DNA of 64,000 bases, taken from positions 124,001 to 188,000 of the forward strand of contig JAOTON010002128.1 of assembly GCA_034440635.1 (NCBI GenBank). Direction: 5' to 3'. The position numbers were made by a program, and so were the translations under genes. This document shows positions 22,600 through 33,987 of the stretch, one piece after another. The stretch's first letter is position 1; each line of letters begins with the position of its first letter. Under the pieces are notes generated by a model that was not told the DNA's origin, ran no database searches, and worked only from the letters and a program-made list of their open reading frames with translations. The DNA is from Lepas anatifera. Lineage: Eukaryota; Arthropoda; Thecostraca; Lepadidae.

Positions 22600-23680
22600 T
22601 ATTCGTGCGTCCGCGATGGTGGCACGTACCCCGCCGGAGACCCGCAGTTGGATCCGGTGGGACTCAGCCGGTTCAGATCCATGGCTCCGTACTCTCCTGT
22701 ACGGACCTGACGTACCCGACGCGACTATCGACCTGCGTGGCTCTGTCACCCGCGCCGTCACACCACTGTACCTCTCATGCGCGCGCCCGCGCTCCACCGG
22801 CCCACTCTTTGTTTTGATGGTTTGATCTATTTTGCGAGTTAAGGTGGCGAAGCGGACGCTTACAGGTGAATTTGGTAGCCGTCCGCGGTAGGCTCCGCCC
22901 CCTCTGGCGCACGGTGCCAACACCAACCGGGTACACCGAATCTGGCCGCTGATTGGCTGAACGCTGCAGGCTGGAGAATGGCATGAACTATCACCATGTC
23001 AACCCACACCGGGATCAAGCCGTAAATTAAAAAAATATTTACGCCGATTGATCGATAAAAGTGTTTCACCACGTCGTGGTGCACTGCGCTGGTGGCGCGT
23101 CGCCTTTTCCCACGCTGCCGGCAGAGCAGGGGCGGCCGCCGCGGCGTGAAGGCCCGCGGGCGCCGCGGAATCCTGGGAGATGTTAGCGCGCCGTGAGAAC
23201 CCAGACATTCCCACACTCGCACCAGCTCGCGCCGGCACCACCTGTTTCAGCGCCGCCGCGCCGTCCGCTGCTCCAGGGTCAAGCGGACAGGCCACGCGGG
23301 TGCAGCAGGCGGCGCCCCGGGGACGCGCCGGGCACGGGGCGCTCCCACGGCGGCTGCTCCGCTCCCATAGCGGCCGGGTTACGCGCGCTCTAATGAGGGG
23401 TCATCGGAGGGTGATTAATTGGACACTGGGACGCACGCTGCTGGGGGTTCCCAGGCGTGGTGGGTGAGCTCATATGGCGCGCTGCGACGCGGCCGAGCGA
23501 CGCGGCTCCGATGACCCCGCGACGGTCAGAGGTGACGCCGAAACGACGAGGGCCGGTCGCGGGGTCGATGCTTGTCTCCCCGACTGCACGGTCGGCTGAC
23601 CACGGCGTCGCCGCCGGCGACGCGCTGGCGATGGCAGTGATTCTCGCGACGCGACATAAATCCATCGACGGACCACCCAA
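22600..23680. other. GC- and CpG-rich island
   Basis: About 1.1 kb, markedly richer in G, C and CpG than the rest of the window, densest at 23080-23360 and 23450-23640. Long frames are open on both strands at once, which is expected from composition. No domain is recognisable and no exon boundary is convincing. It may be a promoter or enhancer island of a gene outside the recognisable set, or an unrecognised first exon. Confidence 0.45.
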
Positions 23681-24890
23681 AAGTGTGCGGCTCAGCGTGG
23701 GGATGGTCGGCAGTAAGGTGGTGGGTTTTATTTGTTTGTTGCCAAACATCTCTATTGTCCTGTAGACCACCGTGGTGCCCGTTGTCAACTACAATGAATA
23801 AACGAATTAGAGTGTGAAGATGATAAATTAAACTGCATGCAAGGATCTTTAATTGATATTCCACGATGTATGTACCTCCTTCGAAGTATATGGCATCAGA
23901 GGGGGAAGGGGATAACTTGGACTAGGGCTACGGCCGGTATCAAAGCTGCCACTGGGTGTACTCAAACTCTCAACCCTTCACAGAGAGGCAGGGGTCACCT
24001 ACCCGAGTCGAGGGTGCGTGCTGAATGCACCGCCCCTTCAAGAAGAAAGGGTGACTTTCGGGAAGAGGGCACTTCGAGTGCGATCGGTCTTAGGGTATAA
24101 CCTCTTCTTCGGACCGCTTCGTGTGTGATTTCCGATGGATTCAAAAGCCAAATGATTGGGCCCGGACATCCCTCTCGACAGAGATTCGGTGACGCTGCGT
24201 GATCTTCGCAGTTTCTGCATCAACCTTCAGTTTTAAAGGAAATTTAGATAAAAGGGATATTAAAGAATATCTGGGAAGAGTAATACCCAAGTGACGTGTT
24301 CTTAAATATATCAGTCGTATGAAAATGTATTAAACGAGGACTTTCCAAGGCGTTTTATTAAATCAACCCCCTCGAATAAACTCTATCAGACCAAGTGAGG
24401 TATTTGATGTTCACACGCTGAGGCTGCAGCAACCGATTTCACATGAGATAAACATTTGACATTTGTTCGTCAAGTGACTTCCTATCACTGAACTATAAGT
24501 TGTTCAGCACACCAGGGGCGCAGGAACCGTTGGCACTGATGAGCCATGCTCCCAACATATTTTTAGCAGCATTTATCTGAAAAAAGCTAGTTTGTTTCAT
24601 CACCGAAAAAAATCATTAGCTTCCAAGTGAGTATAAATACATACTCATGGCTTTAAACCGACAAGGCGACCGTGTTCTTAACAATTGTCACATTGTTATC
24701 AATACCGCATAAAGAAGCCACGCCAGCAGTAGTGCACCCAAGGGGGAAGGGGGCAGTGGGCCCCCCCCTCCAACGCTTCAATCCTTAAGTGTTGCCTCCC
24801 CCGCCCATGTGAGGCGCCTTCGGGACCCATGGTATGGGTCTTGGCGGCAACTGGACGTCGAAGGCGACCATCGAGGGCAGGGGTTAGTCT
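23681..24890. other. No gene recognised
   Basis: No supported exon, RNA gene or transposon end. Confidence 0.4.
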
Positions 24891-25440
24891 CGGCCTGGCT
24901 TTTAGTGCCAGAGCTGCCCTCACCTTGCCGCCCCTGTGCTCAGCGTGTCACATCCTCACCGGAAGTAAGGCCCTGCACATTACAATTAGCCTCATACCCT
25001 ACCTACCGTTCCATCCTTCGGACAACTGCCACTAGCTTAAAGGATCACCCGTTTCCAAAGTACACGTGCTGCCCCTATACCGAGCGTGCCGGCCTCTAAC
25101 CCAAAATCGCACCTCTGCTCAGGAGTTGCCGCCTCTTAACTTTAAGAAACTGTTGACCATTTACCTAGAGTACCGTCCCTTCATATCCTTCCAGCATGAA
25201 GAACAATCACCCCGAAAGTACCCCCACTGTACCACCATGTGTGCCGTCCGCTCCCTCAAAGAGGCGCTCCTGCACCTATCGTGCCATCCCGCTTTCTTGA
25301 GGAAGTTTTCGCTCCACCGCCAAAAAACGTCATCCCTGCCCAAAGCGTACCGCCCCTTGCGCAAGGAACCGGTCACCCCACATATAATTCACGCCGCCCC
25401 ATGACCTTAAGTGCCGCCCCCTCCCCAGGAGAATACATCC
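24891..25440. repeat. Degenerate CCGCCC-rich repeat, part 1
   Basis: Short phrases of the form (G/C)TNCCGCCCCT and 'GTGCCG(C/T)CC' recur every 20-40 bp. One recognisable block, 'TTGCGCAAGGAACCGG', reappears in similar form near 28315-28335. This looks like a very old minisatellite. The same type continues at 26902-27001 and 28006-28340, interrupted by three transposons. Short open frames in it are composition-driven. Confidence 0.5.
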
Positions 25441-25472
25441 TTTTTATGGCGTTCAGACTCATAGCCTTTTAA

Positions 25473-25920
25473 AGGGAATGTGGCACCTTGGTCGAATCCT
25501 GGAATTTAGTGTAATTAGACATACTTTTAGTCAAAAATAATGAAACCACTCATGATTTCTCTGAAAAATGTACAATAAGCTCAATATTTGGTTTTTAAAA
25601 ATACTCATCTAGAAAAAGAAATAAATATCGGCCTGTGGATGATGTCACGATCTGGCAACCACTACCATACTTGAAACGCTTCAAGGGCTTCGATTGGCTG
25701 ATGTTCATCGTGACGTCAGCATATGTCGTCACACCAGTAGCTCACAACAATGGCCGCCGGCGACGGGGGGCTGAGGGGGCTGGTGTCAGGTAGGTTTTAG
25801 CTTTTTTCTACGGAAATATCGAGTTCCAAGACAAATGAAATATTGAGTACCGGGTTTTCCGACCTGCTTTACAACTTGGCTATCTCAGTTAAAATCACGT
25901 TGTGAAGGTGCCACATTCCA
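25473..25920 (+). mobile_element. TTAA MITE copy A with promoter-like core
   Basis: This 448-bp element has ends AGGGAATGTGGCACCTT and AAGGTGCCACATTCCA and lies between TTAA tetranucleotides (25469-25472 and 25921-25924). TTAA targeting fits Kolobok or piggyBac superfamilies, and the 5'-AGG end fits Kolobok better. The centre holds an inverted CCAAT box (GATTGGCT, 25692-25699), a CRE (TGACGTCA, 25711-25718), ATGGCCGCCGGCGAC starting at 25750, and a splice donor TCAG|GTAGGT at 25789/25790. That gives 13 codons plus one base before the donor. Copies B (30895-31341) and C (63391-63845) share the layout, so the core belongs to the element rather than to a local gene. Confidence 0.85.
25750..25789 (+). 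promoter_or_regulatory. Promoter/first-exon-like core inside MITE copy A
   Basis: An ATG with good context (ACAATGG) opens a G/C-rich 40-nt segment that ends precisely at a consensus donor, TCAG|GTAGGTTTT. Upstream at 25692-25718 lie a CCAAT box and a full CRE. The copies at 63.4 and 30.9 kb keep the donor-like CAG or TAG|GTAGGTTATTAG and the CRE but differ in the 'exon'. Exon function is inferred only. Confidence 0.35.
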
Positions 25921-26058
25921 TTAAGTTACCGCTTCTAACTTTTACTACCATACATACTTATGCATGGTAAGGCACCTTAGCTATACAGGACAGGTCACTC
26001 CTGTGCTATACACAGTCCCTGCCTCTGTTCCTAAAATGCTCTAAAACCCAACACTTAA

Positions 26059-26897
26059 CACGCGCATTGACGGGGGTCTGAGCCACCTTCGCATTGACGG
26101 GGGCGGGTACCCGCCCCCTAAGATCTCGAGAACCACGGTAGGTAGCGAAAAACGGTAAACGGCGTTGGGCTGCCCATCCACTTCTCCATCGAAAACATTT
26201 GAACCATTTTTTTGTCAGGTCACATTTAAGGTCACGAGAGGTCAAAACATGCCCGTCATAGGGATAACATGTAAAATTCAGTTTTTCGGGCATTACATCT
26301 GAACAAGTTAAGATAGAGCAAAACGACTTAAACTATATGAATCCTCTTAGCAAGCCGAATCGAATGATATATAATTTGACCTTGCTAGGTCAAATCAAGG
26401 ATTTGACCTGACCTGAGGTCAGGTCAGGGTCAAATTATATAAAATTCATATCATTAGAACCGCAAAGCCCAGGCGAGTGTAATTCAGCTAAAATACATGC
26501 TCTATCACCATCCGTTACTGAGTTATTCCGTAAAAACTATTTTTCCCATGTATTTCCAATGGAGAGGTCATGCCTCGTACCTGACCTTAGGTCATCGATA
26601 TCAAAAATACCGGAACATATGTTAGAGAACTTGGTGGGGCCATTATGTGATATGAGTTTCAATCGGATAAGTTCACCCTGCTCCGACTTATGCTATCTTA
26701 AACTTTTTTTTGAGGTCAGGTCACTTGACCTGTACTGGTGACCTGACCTGAGATGAACTAACCTTAAAATTTTCACAGAAGTTGTAAAAATGATGAGGGA
26801 AAAGGTATACCAAGTACGGTGGCGCTACGCGCCGCCGTTTTTCTACTATCTCCGAAAAACCCGAGGGGGGCGGGTACCGCCCCCGTCAATGCGCGTG
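26059..26897. mobile_element. AGGTCA-rich TTAA element, 839 bp
   Basis: The ends CACGCGCATTGACGGGGG and its inverted copy are flanked by TTAA at 26055-26058 and 26898-26901. CGCATTGACGGGGG is repeated just inside the left end, and GGGCGGGTACCCGCCC-type palindromes lie subterminally. The interior contains many AGGTCA/TGACCT hexamers, including a near-perfect palindrome TGACCTGACCTGAGGTCAGG around 26405-26427. No coding sequence. It is related in design to 27006-28001, 39776-40796 and 41299-42294. Confidence 0.8.
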
Positions 26898-27005
26898 TTA
26901 AAGAACAAATCCTTATTATGGCCTGCCGCCCTTAGCCTAAACAAGTTTCCCGTCCCTTACGTTTAGTACTTCCTCTTACATATGACGTTCCGCCTCCTGG
27001 CTTAA

Positions 27006-28001
27006 CACGCGCCCCACTGGGGTCCCTGGCATGACACGCCCCACTGGGGGGGCGTTTTTCACCCACCCCCTCCGTATCTTGTTCCCCACAAAAGCTAGAG
27101 AAAAATTACGGGCGGCGTTCGAAAGCTCTTGACAAGACGAAGAGATTTTATACGGATAATTTTTATGTCAGGTCAATATTGAGGTCAGCATAGGTCAAAG
27201 AAGTTTCCTTAGGCTTACAACAGAGCAGTGTACGTTTCTCTCTCTAGATCTGCCCTCCGGGAAGTAGAGCAAATTTGTATGCATCATTGGATTCCTATCA
27301 TCGCAGCAAATCGAATGATGTATAATATGACCTTGCTAGGTTAAATAGTGAAAATGACCTGACCTCGAGCTAGTTCAGGGTCACAGAGTGACCTGGTATG
27401 GTCAATTTGCATATCAATCGATTCTCCATCACAATATAAGCACAATGCAAGCAAAATGGGAGTTTTATCTCAATTCAGTAAGAAGTTATTGGCAAAACAA
27501 TCCTTCTATGCTCCTGTGACCTGACATGACCTTTGAGAGGTTAGATGATCAAAAATTCAACTTTGTGGTCAAGATCGTGGTAAGAATAGACGGTTCGAGG
27601 ATTTTCAGCTTTATCTATCCAGTATTTACTGAAAACAAGCCCATTCTATTTTTCATCATGGGGTGACCAAAATTGATCCTGCCTCAGAATAACAATATAA
27701 AAATTCCGAGATAGTAGATTTGTAGACCCTATGACTTTATCGTATTGTGGAAGTTTTAAACTGATCGGTTCGCGGATGTTCCCTGGGCGCCGCTTCAAAC
27801 TCGTGATTTTAGGTTTTGGGGTCGGGTCACTTGACCTTAATAGCCCTTGACCTGATATGACCTTAACTAAACATTTGGCCAGATGTGTAAAATTGATCAG
27901 GGATAAGGTACTGTTAGTTTCGTTGTTCTGCGTCTCTTCGTTTTTTAGCTATCTGGGGAAAACCAGGAGTGGGGGCGAATTTGCCCCCAGCTGGGTGCGT
28001 G
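27006..28001. mobile_element. AGGTCA-rich TTAA element, 996 bp
   Basis: The ends CACGCGCCCCACTGGGG and CCCAGCTGGGTGCGTG are flanked by TTAA at 27002-27005 and 28002-28005. It aligns in inverted orientation along its length with 41299-42294, which is also 996 bp by my coordinates. Shared landmarks include TGTAAAATTGATCAGGGATAAG-type sequence near the right end and 'AATCGAATGATG' in the left half. Its interior is rich in AGGTCA hexamers and non-coding. It lies 104 bp from the element at 26059-26897, and both sit inside the CCGCCC-rich repeat. Confidence 0.85.
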
Positions 28002-28009
28002 TTAAAGAA

Positions 28010-28340
28010 CTGGCTGCCCACTCAAATACACAAGCTACCTCCGTACCTAATGTGCTCCCTGACCCGCATCGACACTCCTGCAACTGGCGCGTCGTTCCCA
28101 AGCCTGAGAAAGTTATCGCCCGTCATACAAAATTCCGCCCCTGTCCAAAGCGGCCTGCCGCAGAGTTTGAAAATTGGCGGCCTTCCAAGAACACATGATG
28201 CTTCCGTACCTGTGTGCCGCTCTCGCCCAAATTGCTCCTGCAGATGGTGCGTCGTTCCTCAGCCTGAAAAGGATAGGCTCCGTCACCGGAAATGCCGCCC
28301 CTCCCCTAGCGTGCCGCCCTTTGTGAAAGGAACCGGACAC
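28010..28340. repeat. Degenerate CCGCCC-rich repeat, part 2
   Basis: Continuation of the 24891-25440 repeat beyond the AGGTCA-rich elements, with 'CCGTCACCGG', 'TGCCGCCC' and 'GGAACCGG' phrases. A shorter relative is at about 29762-29825. The open frames seen here are composition-driven. Confidence 0.45.
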
Positions 28341-29054
28341 ACGTAATACGAACTTCTTGCAAGTATTCTGAATTTTGTTTATTGCCTGGGAAGTGAACAT
28401 TCATAAATATTTCGAAGCATCCTGGACATCTGCTTTCTAACAGATGTTTCACTGTTTTTCGTTTAGGACTGTCTGTCAAATACGGCATGAAATCATTAAA
28501 GAGAATACAAATGGAGGTGACAGAAGGAACAATTTGTTTCAGGTATGTACCTACAGCACGTTGGAATAATGTCACATTCTACAGTCGTGATTCAACCAAT
28601 GAACAAGCAGCGTGTTTGCATCTCGTTCAGTACGCGGTATTTTACAGCCATTTTTTCAACTAGTTCTTAGCTGTGTCATCGTCCAATCCGGTTACCAGCA
28701 ATCCTGAATATTGTGTGAATCATCATTTTTCGTGTCGGGTAAGCTCTGTCGACATCGCCTCATGAAAGCGCTCACAAAAAATTGACATTGGTTTGCTTGC
28801 TAAGTCGATTAGAGTTGAATAATACCCATGTTTCGTTCTAGAATTAACTGAATTTGTTTTAATCTTGTTTCGTTCTAGAATAATCTTAATGCGTGTTTTC
28901 ATAAAATGTGACCATTTTTCGACACGTTTCGGAGTCTGACGGGTTCATCAAATTTTATGAAATTAAAATAATTATCATCGTATCTCGGACAACGACCCGT
29001 CTATCATCCCTCCCCCAACGTCATATCACTTTTCAACTGTAATGTTTGCGTACT
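28341..29054. other. No gene recognised
   Basis: AT-rich. The phrase TTTCGTTCTAGAAT occurs twice (near 28830 and 28868). Nothing else was identified. Confidence 0.4.
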
Positions 29055-29062
29055 GCATGCCC

Positions 29063-29219
29063 CAGTGACGGCGGAACGTCTGAATTTAAGGGGGGGCACC
29101 ATGGGCTTTTCAACCCATTTCTTCCCAGTCAACGCCAAAGGGTCAATGTTAAAATTCCTGTTTAAGAGGGGGCACCGTGCCCCGGTGCCCCCCACACCCC
29201 CCCAGTTCTGCCACCAGTG
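29063..29219. mobile_element. hAT-type MITE (GGCGGAACGTC family), perfect TSD
   Basis: The left end CAGTGACGGCGGAACGTC and right end GTTCTGCCACCAGTG are flanked by the octamer GCATGCCC at 29055-29062 and 29220-29227. The interior carries GGGGCACCATGGGCTTTTC and 'CCAGTCAACGCCAAAGGGT', shared with copies at 51912-52056 and 52362-52570. The third copy has since received a SINE stub. Confidence 0.94.
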
Positions 29220-29227
29220 GCATGCCC

Positions 29228-30477
29228 TACTTATTACTATTAGCATATTGGCTATGAGTACATGGAAAACAAGCTTCCAGGCCAGATGAATTCTCTGTAC
29301 GTCACTGGTCTTACACCGAGCATTTTTGGAGAAGTACCTTTCTCCGCCAAGGCGAATGTTAGCTTTAAAATAGTTGCACCGATGGACGTGGAAAATGGGG
29401 GGAGGGGGCATGGAGGGTCGTATCCCCAAGCTCTGAAACCAGGAGGAAGTTCTCCCTTAGAATTGTGAAACTCAACCTACTTTGTTCATTTTCTCCCAAT
29501 AAGCAACGTGACCTACACAAATAAGATGGTGAACTGCATCGTCCGTGAGGTTTCCAGGACAGCTAATATGCTCAACATTGGCCTCCTAGCCCCCCTTCCC
29601 ACCTCCCACCCCCGGTTATCAGCCGCCCAGACCCCGTACCCCCATAGAAAACTGCGTGGCAAGGCTCTTGGTTGCATCCCTTCACATGCGTTGCACAACC
29701 TAAGGAAATGCTGGATTTTGTATAGTTTAAGGGTCATCCCGGTCAATTTTGTTCTCATCAGCAGCCTGCCGCCTCCGGCTAAGGCATGCCGCCCCCTTCG
29801 TCAGCCTGCCCCCTTCCCAGACAACATTTCTGGGTGCGCGCCTGCCCGCCAGCAAAACTCACTCTGGCGACTCCTGCCTATGATGCCCGCGCCTGAGGGC
29901 GGGTCTCAGGTCCTCCGGGTAGATTGACTTTGGGAACGAGCTCGAGGACAAATTCTGCTTCCGCGGTGCAATGAGTAGTTTTCAGGTTTGTAGTCATTGC
30001 TCGGAGCAATATAGCTATTTTATAGCTCTATTGAGCGCCAACGCCGGCCGTTCAATATTGATTGGGTGTTGTTCAAACCGCCTACCTCTAAAACAGGGGG
30101 TAATCCGGGAGCCTGCTTGAATTCTTGCATTTATTGACAGAACAGGTACCGGTACCTTCCGCTCCTCCGAGGGCCTGGCGTTCGAGCTCGCTGTCTCCCC
30201 GGGTGGTCTTCAGTTGATACCCTGCACGCCGTCGTATGCAATCCCGTCAGACGGTTTCAATTTCACGCTCAAGTCCGAATTCTTGAGGATGATTCATCGA
30301 TGCTTGGCGTGTTGAGCAGATTAATCCAGCCCCATCTCGCTCCTTTTCATCGTCCTCGTTTGGCTGTTACCCCTGGCCCACGTGCTCCGCTCAGGAACCC
30401 ATCTGGCTGGGACTGGAGAAACGTTACCGACACTACCCCGAAGGAGTCATCCCCTCTGTTATTACTGTCGAATCCAA
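29228..30477. other. No gene recognised
   Basis: Mixed composition with a CCGCCC-like patch near 29762-29825. No supported exon or transposon end. Confidence 0.4.
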
Positions 30478-30588
30478 GGGCGGATCCAGGGGGACCATTC
30501 CGGTCATACTCCAGGGGCAGATCCAGGGGGAGCGATCCGGTCATACTCCAGGGGCGGATCCAGGGGGCCAATCCGGCCATATTCCTTT
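30478..30588 (+). repeat. Tandem array of a hAT-end-like unit, 37 bp x ~3
   Basis: Three consecutive copies of GGC(G/A)GATCCAGGGGG, about 6 variable bases, then ATCCGG(T/C)CATA(C/T)TCC. The unit begins with the consensus left end of the local hAT MITEs. The array may therefore derive from tandem amplification of a MITE terminus. Confidence 0.8.
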
Positions 30589-30894
30589 CCCCCAAAGCAA
30601 AAGAGCGGGGGCTTAATCCTCTCACCTCATCTCTGGCTCCTCCCACGTCTAAACAAAGTATTTTTCATAAGTGATCACTTGGGGAGCACGAGTGCGTGAG
30701 TAAAATATGTTTCTAAGCATTTTTGTCCGTTCGCATGATACCTCTGTGAAGGTGATTTTTTTCTGGGCCAGTTTTGTTCTGCGGGACGCCGCCTCCACAA
30801 CTCAACGTTTTTATCTTTTATACTCGCTGATATGGGTTTGTCCCCTCCCTTCCTCCCCAGCCCACGGGCTGCATCCACCCATGTTTGAATTTAA

Positions 30895-31341
30895 AGGGAA
30901 TGCGGCACCTTGGTCGAATCCGGAATTTAGGTGTAATTAGTGGTATTTTTGTCGAGAATCATGAAAATGTCCATTATTGTTCTGAAAACATGTACAATAA
31001 GCTCAATATTTTGATATTTAAAATGTTCCTCTATGGTAAGAAATAAACGTTTTTGTGGATGACATCATGGTCTGGCAACTACTATACCATATTCAATAGG
31101 CTTCAATAGGCCGTGAAATAGGCTTTCATACTCATGATGACGTCAGCTTGAGGTCACGCCAACAAAATTTATGGTCGGGTGCTTGAGCACAATTTTGGTA
31201 CATTTTAGGTAGGTTATTAGCTTTTCTCTACGGAAATTTGGAGTTCCAAGACAAATGAAATGTTAAGCACAGGGTTTTCCGGCATATTTTACAACTTGGC
31301 TATCTCAGTTAACATCACGTTATAAAGGTGCCACATCCCCT
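30895..31341 (+). mobile_element. TTAA MITE copy B
   Basis: 447 bp with ends AGGGAATGCGGCACCTT and AAGGTGCCACATCCCCT between TTAA tetranucleotides (30891-30894 and 31342-31345). It is collinear with copies A and C. The CRE TGACGTCA is kept at 31138-31145 and the TTTTAG|GTAGGTTATTAG donor-like site near 31208/31209. The CCAAT box region is degraded. No coding sequence beyond the short core. Confidence 0.85.
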
Positions 31342-31345
31342 TTAA

Positions 31346-31900
31346 AGCAGAGACAACAAATGAGAGTTGGATATCTTCATGCCTGCTGTCACCGAGTCAT
31401 CACAATAGGATCCGGCTGTCAGGATTGAGCCGCTGCAGAATGTCTGACAGACGTCACACCCGTCATCTGCTTCATTGTCAAAGGCAGAGAGTCGTCTGAG
31501 TGTCTTCCTTGATCAGCGGAGGGGTTTATCTGTCAGTCATCTGCTGGTAATTTCAAAGCAGACAAATTATTTATTTAAATTATTTATTTACTTAGCTTTA
31601 TTTACTATCTAAATTAAGCAGCCTCCCTTAATAGATGCATATTCGCTCGGTCGAAGCACTAACCGCGGTTCGGAGGCATTCGGAGAGATACGGATGATAC
31701 CTTAGCTTTGAAACATGTTTGCAGCAAGTTCAAGAACACCGACACCCTCATCCAAAATTATTTTGAGGAGAGACGCTAAACACTTTGAAAGGTCATGGTT
31801 GAAGGTCAGATCTTTATTTGCAGCTTATTGGTGTCTAGGCACACAGCGCGTTTTATATTGTACGCAATGACAATTATATAATATTCTGACATCATAGGTT
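31346..31900. promoter_or_regulatory. Candidate regulatory segment
   Basis: Non-repetitive DNA following MITE copy B. It has clustered factor-like motifs: GTGTC/CTGTCAG (TALE-like) at 31425-31460 and 31530, CATTGTCAAAG (SOX/TCF-like) near 31475, and a direct duplication of AAATTATTTATTTA (Fox-like) at about 31564-31592. Motif matches alone are weak evidence. No exon was recognised. Confidence 0.25.
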
Positions 31901-33835
31901 TCTATTTTTAATGATATTGACCCATTCAGCATTCCGAGAACACTGCATGAGGCCCAGAGACTCGGCTTCTCTTTGTTTTTGGCGATCACCTTTTCCAGTC
32001 AGTGCTTTTGGCCATCACCTTTTGCAGTCAGTGCCAGTCCAGATCCGGTCAAAGAGCGTGTTGCACTGGAACACGACCCAGTCTCGGGATTAAGACACCT
32101 GCACCCTATCCTGCACCCACGCCCTCGTGTAGCACTCTCACGTCACCCCCTGTCCTCCCGTGCGAAGCGGAAGCGGCGATTTCTGTCAGCTCGCTCGTGA
32201 CTGGTGCAGGTGACTGATGACTGATGCCTGTGACTGGCCCCAGCGCCCCGCTGCCGCTCTCAGTATTGTTATCGCCATTTTTCGCACTGGCTGGTGGTTG
32301 ATCTAGCAGAACAGGGCAGCAGCTATGCACCGCCACCGGTTCGAAACGGACAGTAGCCGCACCGCCCCCAACGGTATTCGCTGGCACGGGATTCTGGTGA
32401 TAGCAGACTTATTGGGTGCAAAAATACAGCTTTCCCTTATCCGGTTCACTCTGGTATCGAGAAAAGTTGCAGCGGTGCCCCCTTTCGATTGATGGACCAT
32501 TATCAGCTTCATGCAGGAGCTATAGAAGTGTGGTCCGTTATTGAAGGATTTCCTGTGCTGAAATCTGAGGTATCTGTTGGGTCACATCAGTTCAAGCCCC
32601 TGTCAGTTGAACCGTGTCCTGATTTTTTCACCCCCGCTCGGGTCATTGAACGAACGATGCTGTTCATAAATCAATGCACGTTCGGAATAAGACACATCAA
32701 AGTTCAATTGCATAGTCAGAGGCAAAGTCACCAAGCATACAAAAGGGGGGCTGGTGGCTGGCAGTGAAGCTTTGAATCATCTATTAGAGAAAAGTTTCCC
32801 ATCTAGGTCCAAAAATTCTTTAGATTTGGAGTTTCTGTACCCTTCCACTAATACTCGCTATTAGATGTTTAAGGGTGCGTTACCCTCGACACATGCGCCA
32901 CACGACATGACCCAGCAGAACTAATACCCTGTTTCCCCAACAACAGATGTCAGGTCATTCGTTCATTCATCTTGATACACAGATCGCCCACGTGACACGT
33001 TGGTTGTAAACTGTAGTACGCTGCGCATTCCACGCATTACGACCCTTCAGGTGACCAAGAACCGCTGCGGGCAAGGTCAGACGCGCCGCAGTAACAGGTG
33101 CTCTCGCAGAGGCGGGCCCAGTATTTTTCCGAGGGCAGGCTGCTATTGGGCAAATGTCTTGATTTCTCTAAATGAGAAAGCGGTTGCAGCTCGCACCATT
33201 GTCACCTGGGATGGACCAAAGCTAGCCAAATGGCAGTTCAAGCATGGCTGTGGATTGGCTACGCTATTTGCGCTAGTTAGCAACTAGTCAGCGGTAGGAT
33301 CCGCGCCCATTTCCTACTTCCCACTTCGGCCACTGTCGTGACGAAATGTTATGTTCTTGGCCCGCCTTGCGTCGGTGGGTCGTCATTCTCCGCGCGTACA
33401 CACACATGCACATACACATGACACATGGGCCGGGTGCCCGCATTTGTGACCGCCTTGGCGTAGCTTAGGGATCCCCGCCTCGTAGCGGTCATGGAAAGGG
33501 ATTCACTGACTCACTCACCCACCGAACCCTGAGGCGCGCAGCTCCATGTGTTTACCCAAGTATTTATTGTGGAACATTTTTCTGGTGCTCGGAGAAGGGG
33601 TAGCGTTCTACCCCTGATCATGTGCGGAGTTGTCCTCACTGTGATCGAGAGGTGTTTCTGATTATAGGATAGTTTGTGTTGTAATCGACAATACACGTGT
33701 ACGATCTCAATCCCGTCCAGACCCTTTCTGACCACATCAGTTCGACATAAACCAAAGCTTTTTTAATGTATTTCAAGCAGTTTCCCAAGATATAGGCCCT
33801 GACCTAGGGCAGGATCAAAAGATGATCTAAACAAG
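31901..33835. other. No gene recognised
   Basis: Contains a 27-bp imperfect tandem duplication near 31980-32035 (ATCACCTTTTCCAGTCAGTG and ATCACCTTTTGCAGTCAGTG). Frames of 60-95 codons in several registers show no domain. Confidence 0.4.
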
Positions 33836-33987
33836 AGGCCGTCCATAAAGTACCTAAGGAAAAACAAGGGGTGGGAAGGCAGCGACCATTTTGTTAGACG
33901 TTACAACAGGGCGTAAGAAAGTATTACCATGAGGTAGGGGGGTTAAAATTATAAGAACACATGTTACGTAATTTATGGATAGACCCT
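33836..33987. mobile_element. Short inverted-repeat element (GGCCGTCCATAAA)
   Basis: The left end AGGCCGTCCATAAAGTACCT and right end TTACGTAATTTATGGATAGA plus CCCT are imperfect inverted repeats enclosing about 110 bp. Ends of this form, GGNCNGTCCATAAANTACGTA, are familiar from invertebrate MITEs. I could not confirm a target duplication. Confidence 0.6.

Noticed and set aside
22438..23788. Multiple long frames on both strands in the GC-rich island
   Set aside because: Openness on both strands and in several frames indicates composition. Arg/Pro/Ala-rich peptides with no recognisable motif.
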